From Staphylococcus americanisciuri (lineage in GTDB: Bacteria; Bacillota; Bacilli; Staphylococcales; Staphylococcaceae), in contig NZ_JANUXY010000006.1 in NCBI RefSeq assembly GCF_024814435.1, positions 101,324 through 165,323 of the forward strand: a DNA stretch of 64,000 nt, written 5' to 3'. Positions within the stretch are counted from its first letter, which is position 1. Each line of letters opens with the position of its first letter. The notes beneath the pieces are model-generated. The model had not been told where the DNA came from. It did no database searches and worked only from the letters and a program-made list of their open reading frames with translations. The position numbers and the translations under genes are program-made. Shown here piece after piece: positions 57,527 through 64,000 of the stretch.

Positions 57527-58108
57527 ATGGCACAAATTGTCATTGCATCATCAAATCAAGGAAAAATTAATGATTTTAAAATGATATTTCGTGATGATGA
57601 AGTGGTGGGTATCGATTCACTTATCACTGGTTTTGACGTCGAAGAAACAGGGACAACATTTGAAGAAAATGCACGTTTAAAGTCTGAAGCAGCTGCCAAA
57701 GAACTTGGCAAAACAGTAATCGCTGATGATAGCGGTCTGGAAGTAGTTGCATTGAATGGTGAACCTGGTATCTATTCGGCGCGTTATGCAGGCGAAGCAA
57801 AGGATGATGATGCCAATATCGATAAGTTGCTGGAAAAGTTAGGCTCAGAAACACAGCGCTCTGCACGTTTTGTGTGTGTGATTAGTATGACGACGGCTGA
57901 AGGTGAGACACACACATTTAAAGGGACAGTTGATGGAGAAATTACACTACAACGCAATGGAGACAATGGCTTTGGGTATGATCCTGTTTTCTATGTGCCA
58001 AGCAAAAATAAAACAATGGCACAATTAACTGCGGAAGAGAAAGCAGAAATCAGCCATAGACGCAAAGCTATCGACAAACTACAAGCATTTATTCAAGGTG
58101 ATGAGTAA
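57527..58108 (+). CDS. rdgB: XTP/dITP diphosphatase (RdgB/HAM1)
   Basis: A 193-residue house-cleaning pyrophosphatase removing non-canonical purine nucleotides (ITP, dITP, XTP). N-terminal nucleotide-binding SSNQGKINDF, the metal site ADDSGLEV, and C-terminal GFGYDPVF and SHRRKAI are complete. AGGAGGG precedes the ATG. Second gene of the murI operon, as in S. aureus. Confidence 0.95.
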   Translation: MAQIVIASSNQGKINDFKMIFRDDEVVGIDSLITGFDVEETGTTFEENARLKSEAAAKELGKTVIADDSGLEVVALNGEPGIYSARYAGEAKDDDANIDKLLEKLGSETQRSARFVCVISMTTAEGETHTFKGTVDGEITLQRNGDNGFGYDPVFYVPSKNKTMAQLTAEEKAEISHRRKAIDKLQAFIQGDE

Positions 58109-58110
58109 GT

Positions 58111-58611
58111 ATGAAAAAGTATATAGCAGTGAGTGATAACCACTCAGAAACTGGCATTTTATATAATATCTATGAACATCATGATGATGCAGATGCTTTC
58201 TTTCATCTCGGTGATTCAGAATTTAAATATGATGATACTGAGTTAGCACTTTATCAACGTGTGAAAGGGAATATGGACTTTTATCCCGAATTTCCAGAAA
58301 CAGCAGTTGCACAATTTGATGATGTAACATTATTTTTAACACACGGTCATCTATTTGGGGTGAACCGTTCTAGAGAAATGATTGCTGACCAAGCACATCA
58401 ACAAGGCGCACAATTTGCATTGTATGGTCATACGCATGTGGCGCGCTATGAAAAAATAAATGGAATCCACGTCATCAATCCAGGAAGTATTTCACAATCA
58501 CGTAGTCATGTAGAGGAAACCTATGCAGAAATCAAATACGATGATGCACATGGTGTAGTGAATTTTAGAAATCGTGACCATCAGATTTTACAAAGTATAG
58601 AGTTAAAATAG
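58111..58611 (+). CDS. YfcE/MJ0936-type metallophosphoesterase
   Basis: A 166-residue calcineurin-like phosphodiesterase of the YfcE/YsnB group. Metal-binding motifs are SDNH (residues 8-11), FHLGDSE, GNMD, LTHGH, YGHTH and NPGS. The first motif is D-N-H instead of the commoner D-x-H, and still fits. The physiological substrate is unknown. It starts 2 bp after the rdgB stop. Confidence 0.9.
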   Translation: MKKYIAVSDNHSETGILYNIYEHHDDADAFFHLGDSEFKYDDTELALYQRVKGNMDFYPEFPETAVAQFDDVTLFLTHGHLFGVNRSREMIADQAHQQGAQFALYGHTHVARYEKINGIHVINPGSISQSRSHVEETYAEIKYDDAHGVVNFRNRDHQILQSIELK

Positions 58612-58803
58612 AAGGTCATTAAAAATAGGCATCGAATACAACAAAGAAACTGCCCAAAGACTATGTACATCAGTAGTTGAACTAACAAAATCAGGCGCTA
58701 TATCTTTTGTGGTGGGGTGGCATGATAAGCCATTCTGCCTTTTTACTGTAGAAGCTGAACAGCCTAAAAAAGTGCACAAAAATAGCCATCATTTACTTTA
58801 ATC
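58607..58803 (+). pseudogene. Start-less ORF remnant
   Basis: An open frame of 65 codons without start or Shine-Dalgarno. Its first part reads IGIEYNKETAQRLCTSV and LTKSGAISF, which looks like the N-terminus of a small helical secreted protein of the type VII (WXG-like) kind. It then runs through a terminator hairpin with low-quality coding. The likeliest reading is the 5' fragment of a lost gene. The family assignment is a guess. Confidence 0.35.
58711..58744 (+). terminator. Terminator hairpin, repeat of the pycA-type
   Basis: GGTGGGGTGGC pairs with GCCATTCTGCC (G-U pairs), followed by TTTTT. It is near identical to 21536-21570. Confidence 0.8.
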
Positions 58804-58823
58804 CATTTTGATGGCTATTTTTT
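58779..58823. terminator. Bidirectional terminator before the VOC gene
   Basis: AAAATAGCCATCA (58779-58791) pairs with TGATGGCTATTTT (58809-58821). It probably ends the convergent VOC transcript as well as leftover upstream transcription. Confidence 0.85.
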
Positions 58824-58910
58824 ACTGCGTTTTTATTTAAAAAAATAATAAGAAAATAAAAGCAATATTATTTATTTAACTGATATGTGCATAGCGATAG
58901 CAAATGAATA

Positions 58911-59369
58911 CTATTGATGTTGTTGTGCCATTTTTTCATAATCTGTACCATGTAACATCCAACGAACGCCATATTTGTCAGTGAACACACCCATTTTGCC
59001 ACCCCAGAATTGTTCTTCAAATGGCAGTTCAATATTAATACTTTCATGGTCTTTCACACGGTCGTACAAAGCTTGAATCTCTTTTGCGTCCGCTTCATTT
59101 GTAATATCATAATCTAACATCAAAGAAATTGCACCATTCAATTGTCCTGTTTTACCAAATGAATCGGCAGCATACAGTTGTGTACCACCGATTACAAATA
59201 CGGCATGCATCGTTGCTGATTCTGCTTGTGTTTCATCTAAACCAAATTGACTAGCTTGTTCTTTAGTAACTGGTAAACGTATTACATCTGTTGCACCAAA
59301 AACATCTTCATAATACGTTAATGCTTCTTTTGTATTTTCAAAAGCTAAATATGGATATAAGTTTGTCAT
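58911..59369 (-). CDS. VOC-family protein (PhnB/glyoxalase-like)
   Basis: A 152-residue single-domain vicinal-oxygen-chelate protein (NLYPYLAFENTKEALTYYEDVFGA; WGGKMGVFTDKYGVRWML). This is the PhnB-like group often annotated as 3-demethylubiquinone methyltransferase-like; actual substrates are unknown. AAGGAG selects the ATG at 59369; the TTG two codons upstream is too close. It is the last chromosomal gene before the tRNA and integrated element. Confidence 0.85.
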   Translation of the reverse strand: MTNLYPYLAFENTKEALTYYEDVFGATDVIRLPVTKEQASQFGLDETQAESATMHAVFVIGGTQLYAADSFGKTGQLNGAISLMLDYDITNEADAKEIQALYDRVKDHESINIELPFEEQFWGGKMGVFTDKYGVRWMLHGTDYEKMAQQHQ

Positions 59370-59527
59370 AATCAATCTCCTTTTTTTGAATTCTTTTATA
59401 CTATAACTGATTTGAGGATTAATTGATATATTTTTGTATTTAATGCATTGCTGAAACTCATTGAATGCAAATCATTGTAAAATTCCTTGATATAGGTTAA
59501 AAGAAAATAAATTTCCAAAGTGTGTTG

Positions 59528-59556
59528 TTGATTTATTTATGAGAGTTAGTTATAAT
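59528..59556 (+). promoter_or_regulatory. tRNA-Arg promoter
   Basis: -35 TTGATT (59528-59533), 17 bp, -10 TATAAT (59551-59556), 17 bp before the tRNA 5' end. Confidence 0.75.
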
Positions 59557-59572
59557 TAACTTTGTGTTAAAA

Positions 59573-59646
59573 GTCCTGGTAGCTCAGCTGGATAGAGCAA
59601 TGGCCTTCTAAGCCATCGGTCGGGGGTTCGAATCCCTCCCAGGACG
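59573..59646 (+). tRNA. tRNA-Arg (anticodon TCT)
   Basis: A 74-nt cloverleaf: acceptor GTCCTGG/CCAGGAC, D-arm GCTC...GAGC, anticodon stem ATGGC/GCCAT with loop CTTCTAA (anticodon TCT), T-arm GGGGG-TTCGAAT-CCCTC with one G-U, discriminator G. CCA is not encoded. A short AAAACC/GGTTTT hairpin at 59653-59683 may end the transcript. The adjacent integrase shows this tRNA is the attachment site. Confidence 0.97.
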
Positions 59647-59708
59647 TTATTTAAAACCGAAACCCCTTGATGTTAAAGGTTTTTGTATTTGCAAGTGTCA
59701 AAAAAGTG

Positions 59709-60758
59709 TCAAGAAAAAATTTCTCTGACACGTTGACCTTGCTCTTTTTTATGTTCTTCTAACAAATGTGAGTACACGTCTAAAGTTATTGAGATGTTGT
59801 AGTGCCCTAACCTTTTACTGATATATTCAATCGGTATTCCTTTAGAAAGTAGGTAAGAGGTGTGAGTGTGTCTTAGTGAGTAAGGTGTTATGCCGTCATC
59901 ATTTAGCCCTACGCTTTTCTTAGCATAATTAAATGATTTACTCACTGCGGTATGGCTAAGTTTGAAAATTTTACCATCAACCTGTTTAGGGAGTTTAGCT
60001 AATTTAGACTTTATAGTTTTAATATCTTTTTTAGGAACTTCCACGAATCGATCCGCATTATTGGTTTTAGTGCCTCTCAAATGAATGAGCCCGTCTTTTT
60101 CATTTAAATCTATAGGAACCATATTGATTGCGTCGCTAAATCTAGCGCCTGTTATCGCTAAAATAAAAAGAAAAATATAACTTTCTTCATCACGGTTTTT
60201 AAAGTATTGGATTAAATCTAAATAATTTTTAGTACTTATATACTTTTTTTCTTCTCGTTTAGGTTGTTTTGTGCCTTTCAAATCTATTTGATAAGTCGGG
60301 TCTTTTCTTAAATAACCGTCATATACTGCGTCTTTTATACAACGTGATAAACATCCGTGTACTTTTCTCACTGTTTCTGTCGTTCTTCCCTGACCAAATT
60401 CGTTCAAAAATTTTTGGTATTCAGAACGTTTGATATTCTTGATTAAAAAATCATAACCGAAGTATTCATTGAATAGCTTTAGAGAGCGCTCATACCAATA
60501 GTACTGTTTGGACGAAACTTGTTTTTTATTTTTTATTTCTAACCAGTCAGTATAATACTCAGAAAATGTCTTATTATCTTCTACAAAATTACCATCTGCT
60601 AAGTCGCGAATAAGTTGTTGTGCAGCATTGATTGCTTCTGCTTTAGTTTTAAAACCAGACTTTCTCTTTTTGCCTGATTTGAAAGAGGGGTGCTTTACGT
60701 CATACTGCCAGCTAGTCGATTTTTTGTTTTTCCTTTTTGATACTGTGAATGAAGTCAT
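59709..60758 (-). CDS. int: Tyrosine site-specific integrase
   Basis: A 349-residue phage-type integrase. AP2-like arm-binding N-terminus (TSWQYDVKHPSFKSGKKRKSG), SAM-like core-binding domain (about 60-150), and C-terminal catalytic domain with the first Arg in ITGARFSDA, the second box LRHTHTSYLLSKG and nucleophile Tyr in LDVYSHLL. It is read toward the tRNA, as expected for int next to attL. The GTG at 60767 is rejected; AGGAGTGA stands 6 bases before ATG 60758. Confidence 0.93.
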   Translation of the reverse strand: MTSFTVSKRKNKKSTSWQYDVKHPSFKSGKKRKSGFKTKAEAINAAQQLIRDLADGNFVEDNKTFSEYYTDWLEIKNKKQVSSKQYYWYERSLKLFNEYFGYDFLIKNIKRSEYQKFLNEFGQGRTTETVRKVHGCLSRCIKDAVYDGYLRKDPTYQIDLKGTKQPKREEKKYISTKNYLDLIQYFKNRDEESYIFLFILAITGARFSDAINMVPIDLNEKDGLIHLRGTKTNNADRFVEVPKKDIKTIKSKLAKLPKQVDGKIFKLSHTAVSKSFNYAKKSVGLNDDGITPYSLRHTHTSYLLSKGIPIEYISKRLGHYNISITLDVYSHLLEEHKKEQGQRVREIFS

Positions 60759-60841
60759 TCGTATCACTCCTTTTAAGAACGTATGTTCTGTTTATTTGTA
60801 AAAAATATATAGGGTAGGCGGGCTACCCAGTATATCTAAAA

Positions 60842-60870
60842 TTACATATCGACAGTAATTGTGTTATAAT
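60842..60870 (+). promoter_or_regulatory. Promoter of the small basic ORF
   Basis: -35 TTACAT (60842-60847), 17 bp, -10 TATAAT (60865-60870). A GGGTAG/CTACCC hairpin lies just upstream at about 60814-60830. Confidence 0.65.
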
Positions 60871-60896
60871 CGTACTAAAGACAGGTGGTGCTAATT

Positions 60897-61073
60897 ATGA
60901 TTAAATTAGTTAAAAGTAAAATCAATCTAATTGAAAAAGAACGCATAAGTATGTCAAAAAGTCACCGAACAAACTATGAAACTATGAAACAAAGAAACTT
61001 AAAGCATAGGTTATATGAGAACAAAAGCAATCTTCAGAAACATGTTGAAAAAGAACTATTCAGGCACTTTTGA
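60897..61073 (+). CDS. Small basic phage protein, possibly excisionase-like
   Basis: A 58-residue protein very rich in Lys/Arg/His (KLVKSKINLIEKERISMSK, NLKHRLYENKSN), no membrane segment. It is transcribed divergently from int and runs convergently into the unknown gene, overlapping its 3' end by 18 bp. CAGGTGGTG precedes the ATG and a good promoter stands before it. The size, charge and site next to int would fit an excisionase or directionality factor, but no winged-helix motif was recognised. Confidence 0.55.
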   Translation: MIKLVKSKINLIEKERISMSKSHRTNYETMKQRNLKHRLYENKSNLQKHVEKELFRHF

Positions 61074-62027
61074 GAATTCTAAACCAATTGGTTGGATTAT
61101 ATCAAAGGTGTCCTTTTCGTTTAAGTTTAATATTGAGCTAAGGTATATCATTAACATACCTTGAGTTCCTTCTGAAAGAAAACCTTGTTTATCAGAACTT
61201 TTGTTTTGAAAGTCAGTTACACTAGATATTTTTTCTGTTATAGTTATCTTTCTACCAAAACCTTTTAAATTTATTTTGTTTGCTAAAGATATGGTTTCAC
61301 CTGGAATACGCAAATGTTCTCTGTCTCCAATCAGTATGGTATTATCTTTGTTTAAAATTATTTTATGACCCAAAGTGACATTTAAATGTTTGGTCATCTC
61401 ATTAAAAGTTTTCATTGCATACAGTTCCTTAAAGCTATTATAAAAACTTTTTAACTCGGTTGAGTTTTGAAAGTGGCGTGGAATTTTATTTGATCCTGGA
61501 TTTGAAAGGTACTTTTCTGCGCTTTTAAATTTATCTTCTAAAGATTTAATACTCGGTAATTCAAGTCGATCATTAATGTATGGGAGTTGTCGAAGTAAAT
61601 CTGTGTCAAATATTTTAGAAGAAGTGTGTAGATCTAATACGCTGTAACTATCGTCAATAGCAACAAAATCAAATTGATTGCTATCTTTTAATTTTTTTAT
61701 TGCTTTTTTTGATTTCAATTCATCATGTACTTTATTGTATAAGAAGTCATCGTAAGCTTTTTTTATCCCCATTTTGAAAGTGTCATTATTCATGAATTGA
61801 ACAGTTTTATTTTCAAACGTAGAATTTTCAGCAGTTCCACTAACATTTGTAGCACTGATTCCTAATTTCGCAGAGTTACTTTTCTTTTCATTGCTACCAT
61901 AGTTATCAGTTATATTTTCACCTCTAACTTCTGCTTTCTCATCAATTATTTCAAGTATATTACCTTCAAATAATTGAGCTGAGATACTTGAAATAGAATC
62001 AGTATCTAAATATAGAAAATCTTTCAT
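61056..62027 (-). CDS. DUF6414-like protein of unknown function in the int-repressor interval
   Basis: A 323-residue soluble protein beginning MKDFLYLDTDSISSISAQLFEG, which resembles the DUF6414 family (recalled, not searched). Residues about 45-75 are Ser/Asn/Thr-rich; about 90-230 is helical and charged; the C-terminal part is beta-rich (KIILNKDNTILIGDREHLRIPG) and ends in a hydrophobic segment LMIYLSSILNLN. No nuclease, NTPase or membrane motif was recognised. It is cotranscribed with the repressor (22 bp downstream), so it should be expressed in the lysogen. Genes in this slot often encode superinfection exclusion or anti-phage defence; this is inference. Confidence 0.7.
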   Translation of the reverse strand: MKDFLYLDTDSISSISAQLFEGNILEIIDEKAEVRGENITDNYGSNEKKSNSAKLGISATNVSGTAENSTFENKTVQFMNNDTFKMGIKKAYDDFLYNKVHDELKSKKAIKKLKDSNQFDFVAIDDSYSVLDLHTSSKIFDTDLLRQLPYINDRLELPSIKSLEDKFKSAEKYLSNPGSNKIPRHFQNSTELKSFYNSFKELYAMKTFNEMTKHLNVTLGHKIILNKDNTILIGDREHLRIPGETISLANKINLKGFGRKITITEKISSVTDFQNKSSDKQGFLSEGTQGMLMIYLSSILNLNEKDTFDIIQPIGLEFSKVPE

Positions 62028-62049
62028 CACGATCACTCCTTTTTATTTG

Positions 62050-62781
62050 CTATAAAATCACTTTGCCAACAAGTTTCACACCTTCATTTTCATAAAAGTG
62101 AAGGTCTTTGTATTTTTTGTTCAATGATATTAAAGTGAGTCTATCATCTTCAACACGCACTTTTTTTACAAAGGATTCTCCATTAATGATGAAAACCCCA
62201 ATTTGCCCATTTTTGATGTCGTGTGTTTTTTCAACAAAGATAATCTCTCCGTTTTCAAACATTGGTTCCATCGAATCTCCATTAACTTGAAGTGCTAAGT
62301 CGTGTGGTGGTATATAACCTTTGACATTAACTTTAAATCTTGGTTCATCAAAGAGTTGTTCTCCAATACCAGCGGAAGCATAACCGTTAATAGATGTTTC
62401 TTGGATAATGTCTCCTTTATAATCGTCTAGGTCGATTACATCATTTGTGCGCTCGTTCTGTATTTCCAATTGATGTTTAGCGTATGTGAGAACGTGTTTT
62501 TGACGATAGGGTGTTAATTGATTATATATAGTAGTGATTGACTTGGTGTGTTCTTCTTTGTGCTTATCATCATATAAATCATTTATCATAACATCAAAAT
62601 ACTCTGCTAATATTTTCGCAGTGGATAAACGAGGTTCTTCTTTTTCATTTTCCCATTTGGATATTTTTCCTTTAGTTAGTTTCATAGATTCAGGATATTT
62701 TTTGTTTAAATCATTGGCTAACTCTTCCATAGTTAGGTTATTGCTGTTTCTCAACATTTTAAGACCTTTGCCAATTCCCAT
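62050..62781 (-). CDS. CI-like phage repressor (XRE HTH + S24 peptidase)
   Basis: A 243-residue repressor maintaining lysogeny. N-terminal XRE helix-turn-helix (about 5-65; LTMEELANDLNKKYPE...KGKISKWENE) and C-terminal LexA/S24 autoprotease (about 130-243) with catalytic Ser in GDSMEPMF and Lys in FVKKV, so SOS-induced self-cleavage is expected. GGGGG and a family-like N-terminus put the start at ATG 62781; the frame is open to 62841. The operators are in the divergent gap to the right. Confidence 0.93.
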   Translation of the reverse strand: MGIGKGLKMLRNSNNLTMEELANDLNKKYPESMKLTKGKISKWENEKEEPRLSTAKILAEYFDVMINDLYDDKHKEEHTKSITTIYNQLTPYRQKHVLTYAKHQLEIQNERTNDVIDLDDYKGDIIQETSINGYASAGIGEQLFDEPRFKVNVKGYIPPHDLALQVNGDSMEPMFENGEIIFVEKTHDIKNGQIGVFIINGESFVKKVRVEDDRLTLISLNKKYKDLHFYENEGVKLVGKVIL

Positions 62782-62812
62782 GTCAAAAACCCCCATATTA
62801 TAAGATACTTTT

Positions 62813-62841
62813 ATTATATGAGTTTCGTTTTCGAAACACAA
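62813..62841 (-). promoter_or_regulatory. Repressor (lysogeny) promoter
   Basis: Minus strand: -35 TTGTGT (62836-62841), 17 bp, -10 TATAAT (62813-62818). The operator palindrome lies in its spacer. Confidence 0.75.
62822..62837. promoter_or_regulatory. CI operator palindrome
   Basis: A perfect GTTTCG-TTTT-CGAAAC. Half-sites CGAAAC (62871-62876) and CGAAAC (62912-62917) lie in and after the lytic promoter. This is a three-site arrangement typical of a lambda-like switch. Confidence 0.7.
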
Positions 62842-62863
62842 GAAATTTTTCTAAATAAAGTTG

Positions 62864-62892
62864 TTGACATCGAAACTTTTATATTGTATTCT
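62864..62892 (+). promoter_or_regulatory. Early lytic promoter
   Basis: -35 TTGACA (62864-62869), 17 bp, -10 TATTCT (62887-62892). A CGAAAC half-site directly follows the -35. Confidence 0.8.
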
Positions 62893-62932
62893 TAACCTAA
62901 GTTATCGCAAACGAAACAAAGGAGGAGGCTAG

Positions 62933-63051
62933 ATGATAAGTGAAAAGGTTGAAAAAAAGAGCGTTACAATGAAAAAATGTTGATGATAGCCGTCGCAGGG
63001 CTCATCATACAAATACTAACACTCATTGCAACACTCATACTAACTAGGTAA
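62933..63051 (+). pseudogene. Small membrane-peptide gene split by a one-base shift
   Basis: ATG 62933, behind a strong GGAGGAGG Shine-Dalgarno, opens a frame that stops after 16 residues (MISEKVEKKSVTMKKC). The next frame, joined by adding one A to the A7 run at about 62952-62958, would give a 39-residue peptide ending in a membrane helix (MLMIAVAGLIIQILTLIATL). Read alone, ATG 62977 gives a 24-residue peptide lacking its own Shine-Dalgarno. Frameshift mutation, slippage or two mini-ORFs are all possible. It is the first gene on the lytic transcript, where a Cro would be expected. Confidence 0.5.
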
Positions 63052-63066
63052 GGGCGTAAGCCCTTT
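63050..63066 (+). terminator. Short GC hairpin
   Basis: AAGGGC-GTAA-GCCCTTT with a weak T tract. It may be a partial terminator after the first early peptide. Confidence 0.5.
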
Positions 63067-63093
63067 ACCTCATTATAAATGGAGGTACTAAAG

Positions 63094-63189
63094 ATGGCAA
63101 ACATAAAAAAAGAGAAAGTTATTTTTGTAATATTCATATTGACTTTGATATTATCAGTAATTAATCTTATATTATTACTGACTTTATAA
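63094..63189 (+). CDS. 31-residue membrane peptide
   Basis: A short ORF below usual length limits: basic N-terminus (MANIKKEK) followed by one long hydrophobic helix (VIFVIFILTLILSVINLILLL). TGGAGGT is 8 bases before the ATG. Such peptides are common in the early region of staphylococcal phages; the function is unknown. It resembles the membrane part of the preceding split ORF in design, not in sequence. Confidence 0.6.
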   Translation: MANIKKEKVIFVIFILTLILSVINLILLLTL

Positions 63190-63212
63190 AATTACAGCCT
63201 CATTCCGAAAAT

Positions 63213-63434
63213 ATGAACAGTTACAATGAATTATACAATGCAATAAAAAAACTCATTGATAGCAAAGAAATATCCAGTTATCAAATAAATAAAGATACTG
63301 GAGTAAGTTATGGCAATATAAATGCTATGCGTCGTGGTGAAAGAAGCATAGAGAATTTGACTTTGAAGAATGCCAAAACACTTTATGAGTATCAAAAACA
63401 CCTGGAAGAAAACACAGCCCCACCTGGTGAATAG
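63213..63434 (+). CDS. Small HTH-like phage protein
   Basis: A 73-residue protein with a helix-turn-helix-like stretch (ISSYQINKDTGVSYGNINAMRRGERSIENLTL), close to single-domain XRE or Cro-like phage regulators. It has no strong Shine-Dalgarno, so translation could depend on upstream genes. The TAG stop is inside a terminator hairpin (63418-63440). It may serve as the Cro equivalent of this element. Confidence 0.7.
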   Translation: MNSYNELYNAIKKLIDSKEISSYQINKDTGVSYGNINAMRRGERSIENLTLKNAKTLYEYQKHLEENTAPPGE

Positions 63435-63445
63435 GTGGGGTTTAT
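63418..63445 (+). terminator. Terminator hairpin next to the intron
   Basis: CCCCACCT (63418-63425) pairs with AGGTGGGG (63433-63440), then TTTATAT. The group II intron starts 9 bp after the stem. Confidence 0.85.
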
Positions 63446-63449
63446 ATAA

Positions 63450-64000
63450 GTGCTCCCGGCATGGGTAATAACTTGACGGTGAAAGTCTGTTACAGGCTTG
63501 GTAGTAGGAACTGTTAGCGAAAGACAAGGGTGTCCATTGTGAAGTGGAATCTGAAGGAAGTCGGACGCAAACACTCGCACTGACGAACAGAAATATCATA
63601 TAAGGCTATGTAGAATGGACGAATCTGCTTAACAAGATAAAGTCCGATACTACCCGAGTTCTATATAGTAAATGATGCAGTGACGTGAGTGGAAAGTGAT
63701 TACGCTTACCCGGGGAGGTCTCATCAGCGATGGAAGTCGTAGTAACAACGAATGATGAGAAGTCAGCAGAGGTCATAATAGGTAGAAATACTGAAGGACT
63801 GAACAATATTCATACAAAGTAAAGAATGGAGGTTATAGATTTACGATGTACAGAAAACGGGTATACCCGGCAGCTTATAGAAAGATAAGTAGTGGAACGA
63901 AAAAGGATATATAAGTGTGTACAGTAAATCTTAGGTGAAATGAAAGAAATGTATCGTGAGTCTCCAACATTAATGGAGCTTGTTGTAAGACCAAGTAACA
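63450..64000 (+). mobile_element. Group II intron, 5' part
   Basis: The intron RNA appears to begin at GTGCTC (63450). The following 490 nt are non-coding, GC-richer and structured, with segments well known from bacterial group II introns (GGTAGTAGGAACTGTTAGCG, GGAATCTGAAGGAAGTCGGA). A reverse transcriptase ORF opens at 63940. The 3' end (domains V-VI) is outside the window. Many frames across it are antisense shadows. Confidence 0.85.
63940..64000 (+). CDS. Group II intron reverse transcriptase/maturase (5' end)
   Basis: ATG behind TAGGTGA opens a frame reading MKEMYRESPTLMELVVRPSN up to the window edge. It sits at the place, inside domain IV after the intron's 5' domains, where LtrA-type proteins begin. 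The protein would splice and mobilise the intron. Only 20 residues are visible, so the intron lineage and activity cannot be judged here. Confidence 0.75.
   Translation, partial: MKEMYRESPTLMELVVRPSN

Larger units (their letters stand above)
59624..64000. mobile_element. Integrase-proximal end of an integrated temperate phage-like element
   Basis: From the tRNA-Arg 3' half the sequence changes to an AT-rich integrase, unknown gene, CI-like repressor, divergent early promoters and small early ORFs: the left lysogeny module of a staphylococcal prophage or related island. The left attachment core should lie in the tRNA 3' end (about 59624-59646). The other end is outside the window, so prophage, pathogenicity island and ICE cannot be told apart fully; an S24 repressor with a cro-side promoter favours a phage. 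Confidence 0.8.

Noticed and set aside
63231..63806. Minus-strand ORFs of 62-122 codons across the intron start
   Set aside because: They are antisense to structured group II intron RNA and to the HTH gene; such RNA often gives chance open frames.

Overview
The window is a low-GC Firmicute chromosome segment whose gene content and order match the Staphylococcus core genome: pdh, pot, typA, ftsW, pycA, ctaAB-ctaM, ylb genes, coaD, rpmF, pheST, rnhC, polX, mutS2, trxA, uvrC, sdhCAB, murI. It is not a plain S. aureus layout. The isd haem-uptake cluster that S. aureus carries between rpmF and the SpoU-type methyltransferase is absent. A tagatose-6-phosphate (lacABCD) pathway sits opposite a GatABC-type PTS instead of lacFEG. 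This suggests a non-aureus staphylococcus; the species cannot be fixed from sequence reading alone.

Layout: 1-3347 is the end of the pyruvate dehydrogenase operon (pdhB partial, pdhC, pdhD). 3435-8160 holds a UPF0223 gene and the spermidine/putrescine transporter potRABCD. 8220-11751 holds two DUF4064-like membrane proteins, YktB, an inositol monophosphatase and YlaF. 11849-17462 holds typA, an Old Yellow Enzyme-type oxidoreductase, ylaI, ylaL, ylaN and ftsW. 18068-21520 is pycA. 21760-22666 is an AT-rich accessory scar: a broken methyltransferase, the 3' stub of an unidentified gene (possibly a toxin) and an intact small gene that could be its immunity partner. 22855-25419 is the haem A module ctaA/ctaB/ctaM.

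25565-32012 is a sugar catabolic island: lacR, a divergent PTS operon (EIIA, EIIB, EIIC) and lacABCD, with back-to-back promoters, a cre-like site and a perfect palindrome overlapping the lacA promoter. PTS uptake would give galactose-6-P, which LacAB, LacC and LacD convert to triose phosphates. 32311-38690 is the ylbC-F-G/rsmD/coaD/tmcAL/yceD/rpmF housekeeping block. 38822-43383 is an SpoU RNA methyltransferase and a phenylalanine T-box-controlled pheST operon. 43464-44304 is a tandem duplication of a SprG/SprF-like type I toxin-antitoxin module with 26-residue hydrophobic peptides missed by ordinary gene finding. 44458-58611 is rnhC, zapA, cvpA, polX, mutS2, trxA, uvrC, sdhCAB, murI, rdgB and a YfcE-type phosphodiesterase.

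From tRNA-Arg(TCT) at 59573 to the window end is the integrase-proximal end of a temperate-phage-like element: a tyrosine recombinase, a small basic ORF, a DUF6414-like protein of unknown role, a CI/S24 repressor, divergent lysis/lysogeny promoters with operators, small membrane peptides and a small HTH protein. A group II intron begins directly after a terminator hairpin at 63450; its reverse transcriptase is cut by the window edge. The most interesting items are the tandem type I TA, the unknown gene in the integrase-repressor interval, the toxin/immunity scar and the hybrid lac-gat locus.
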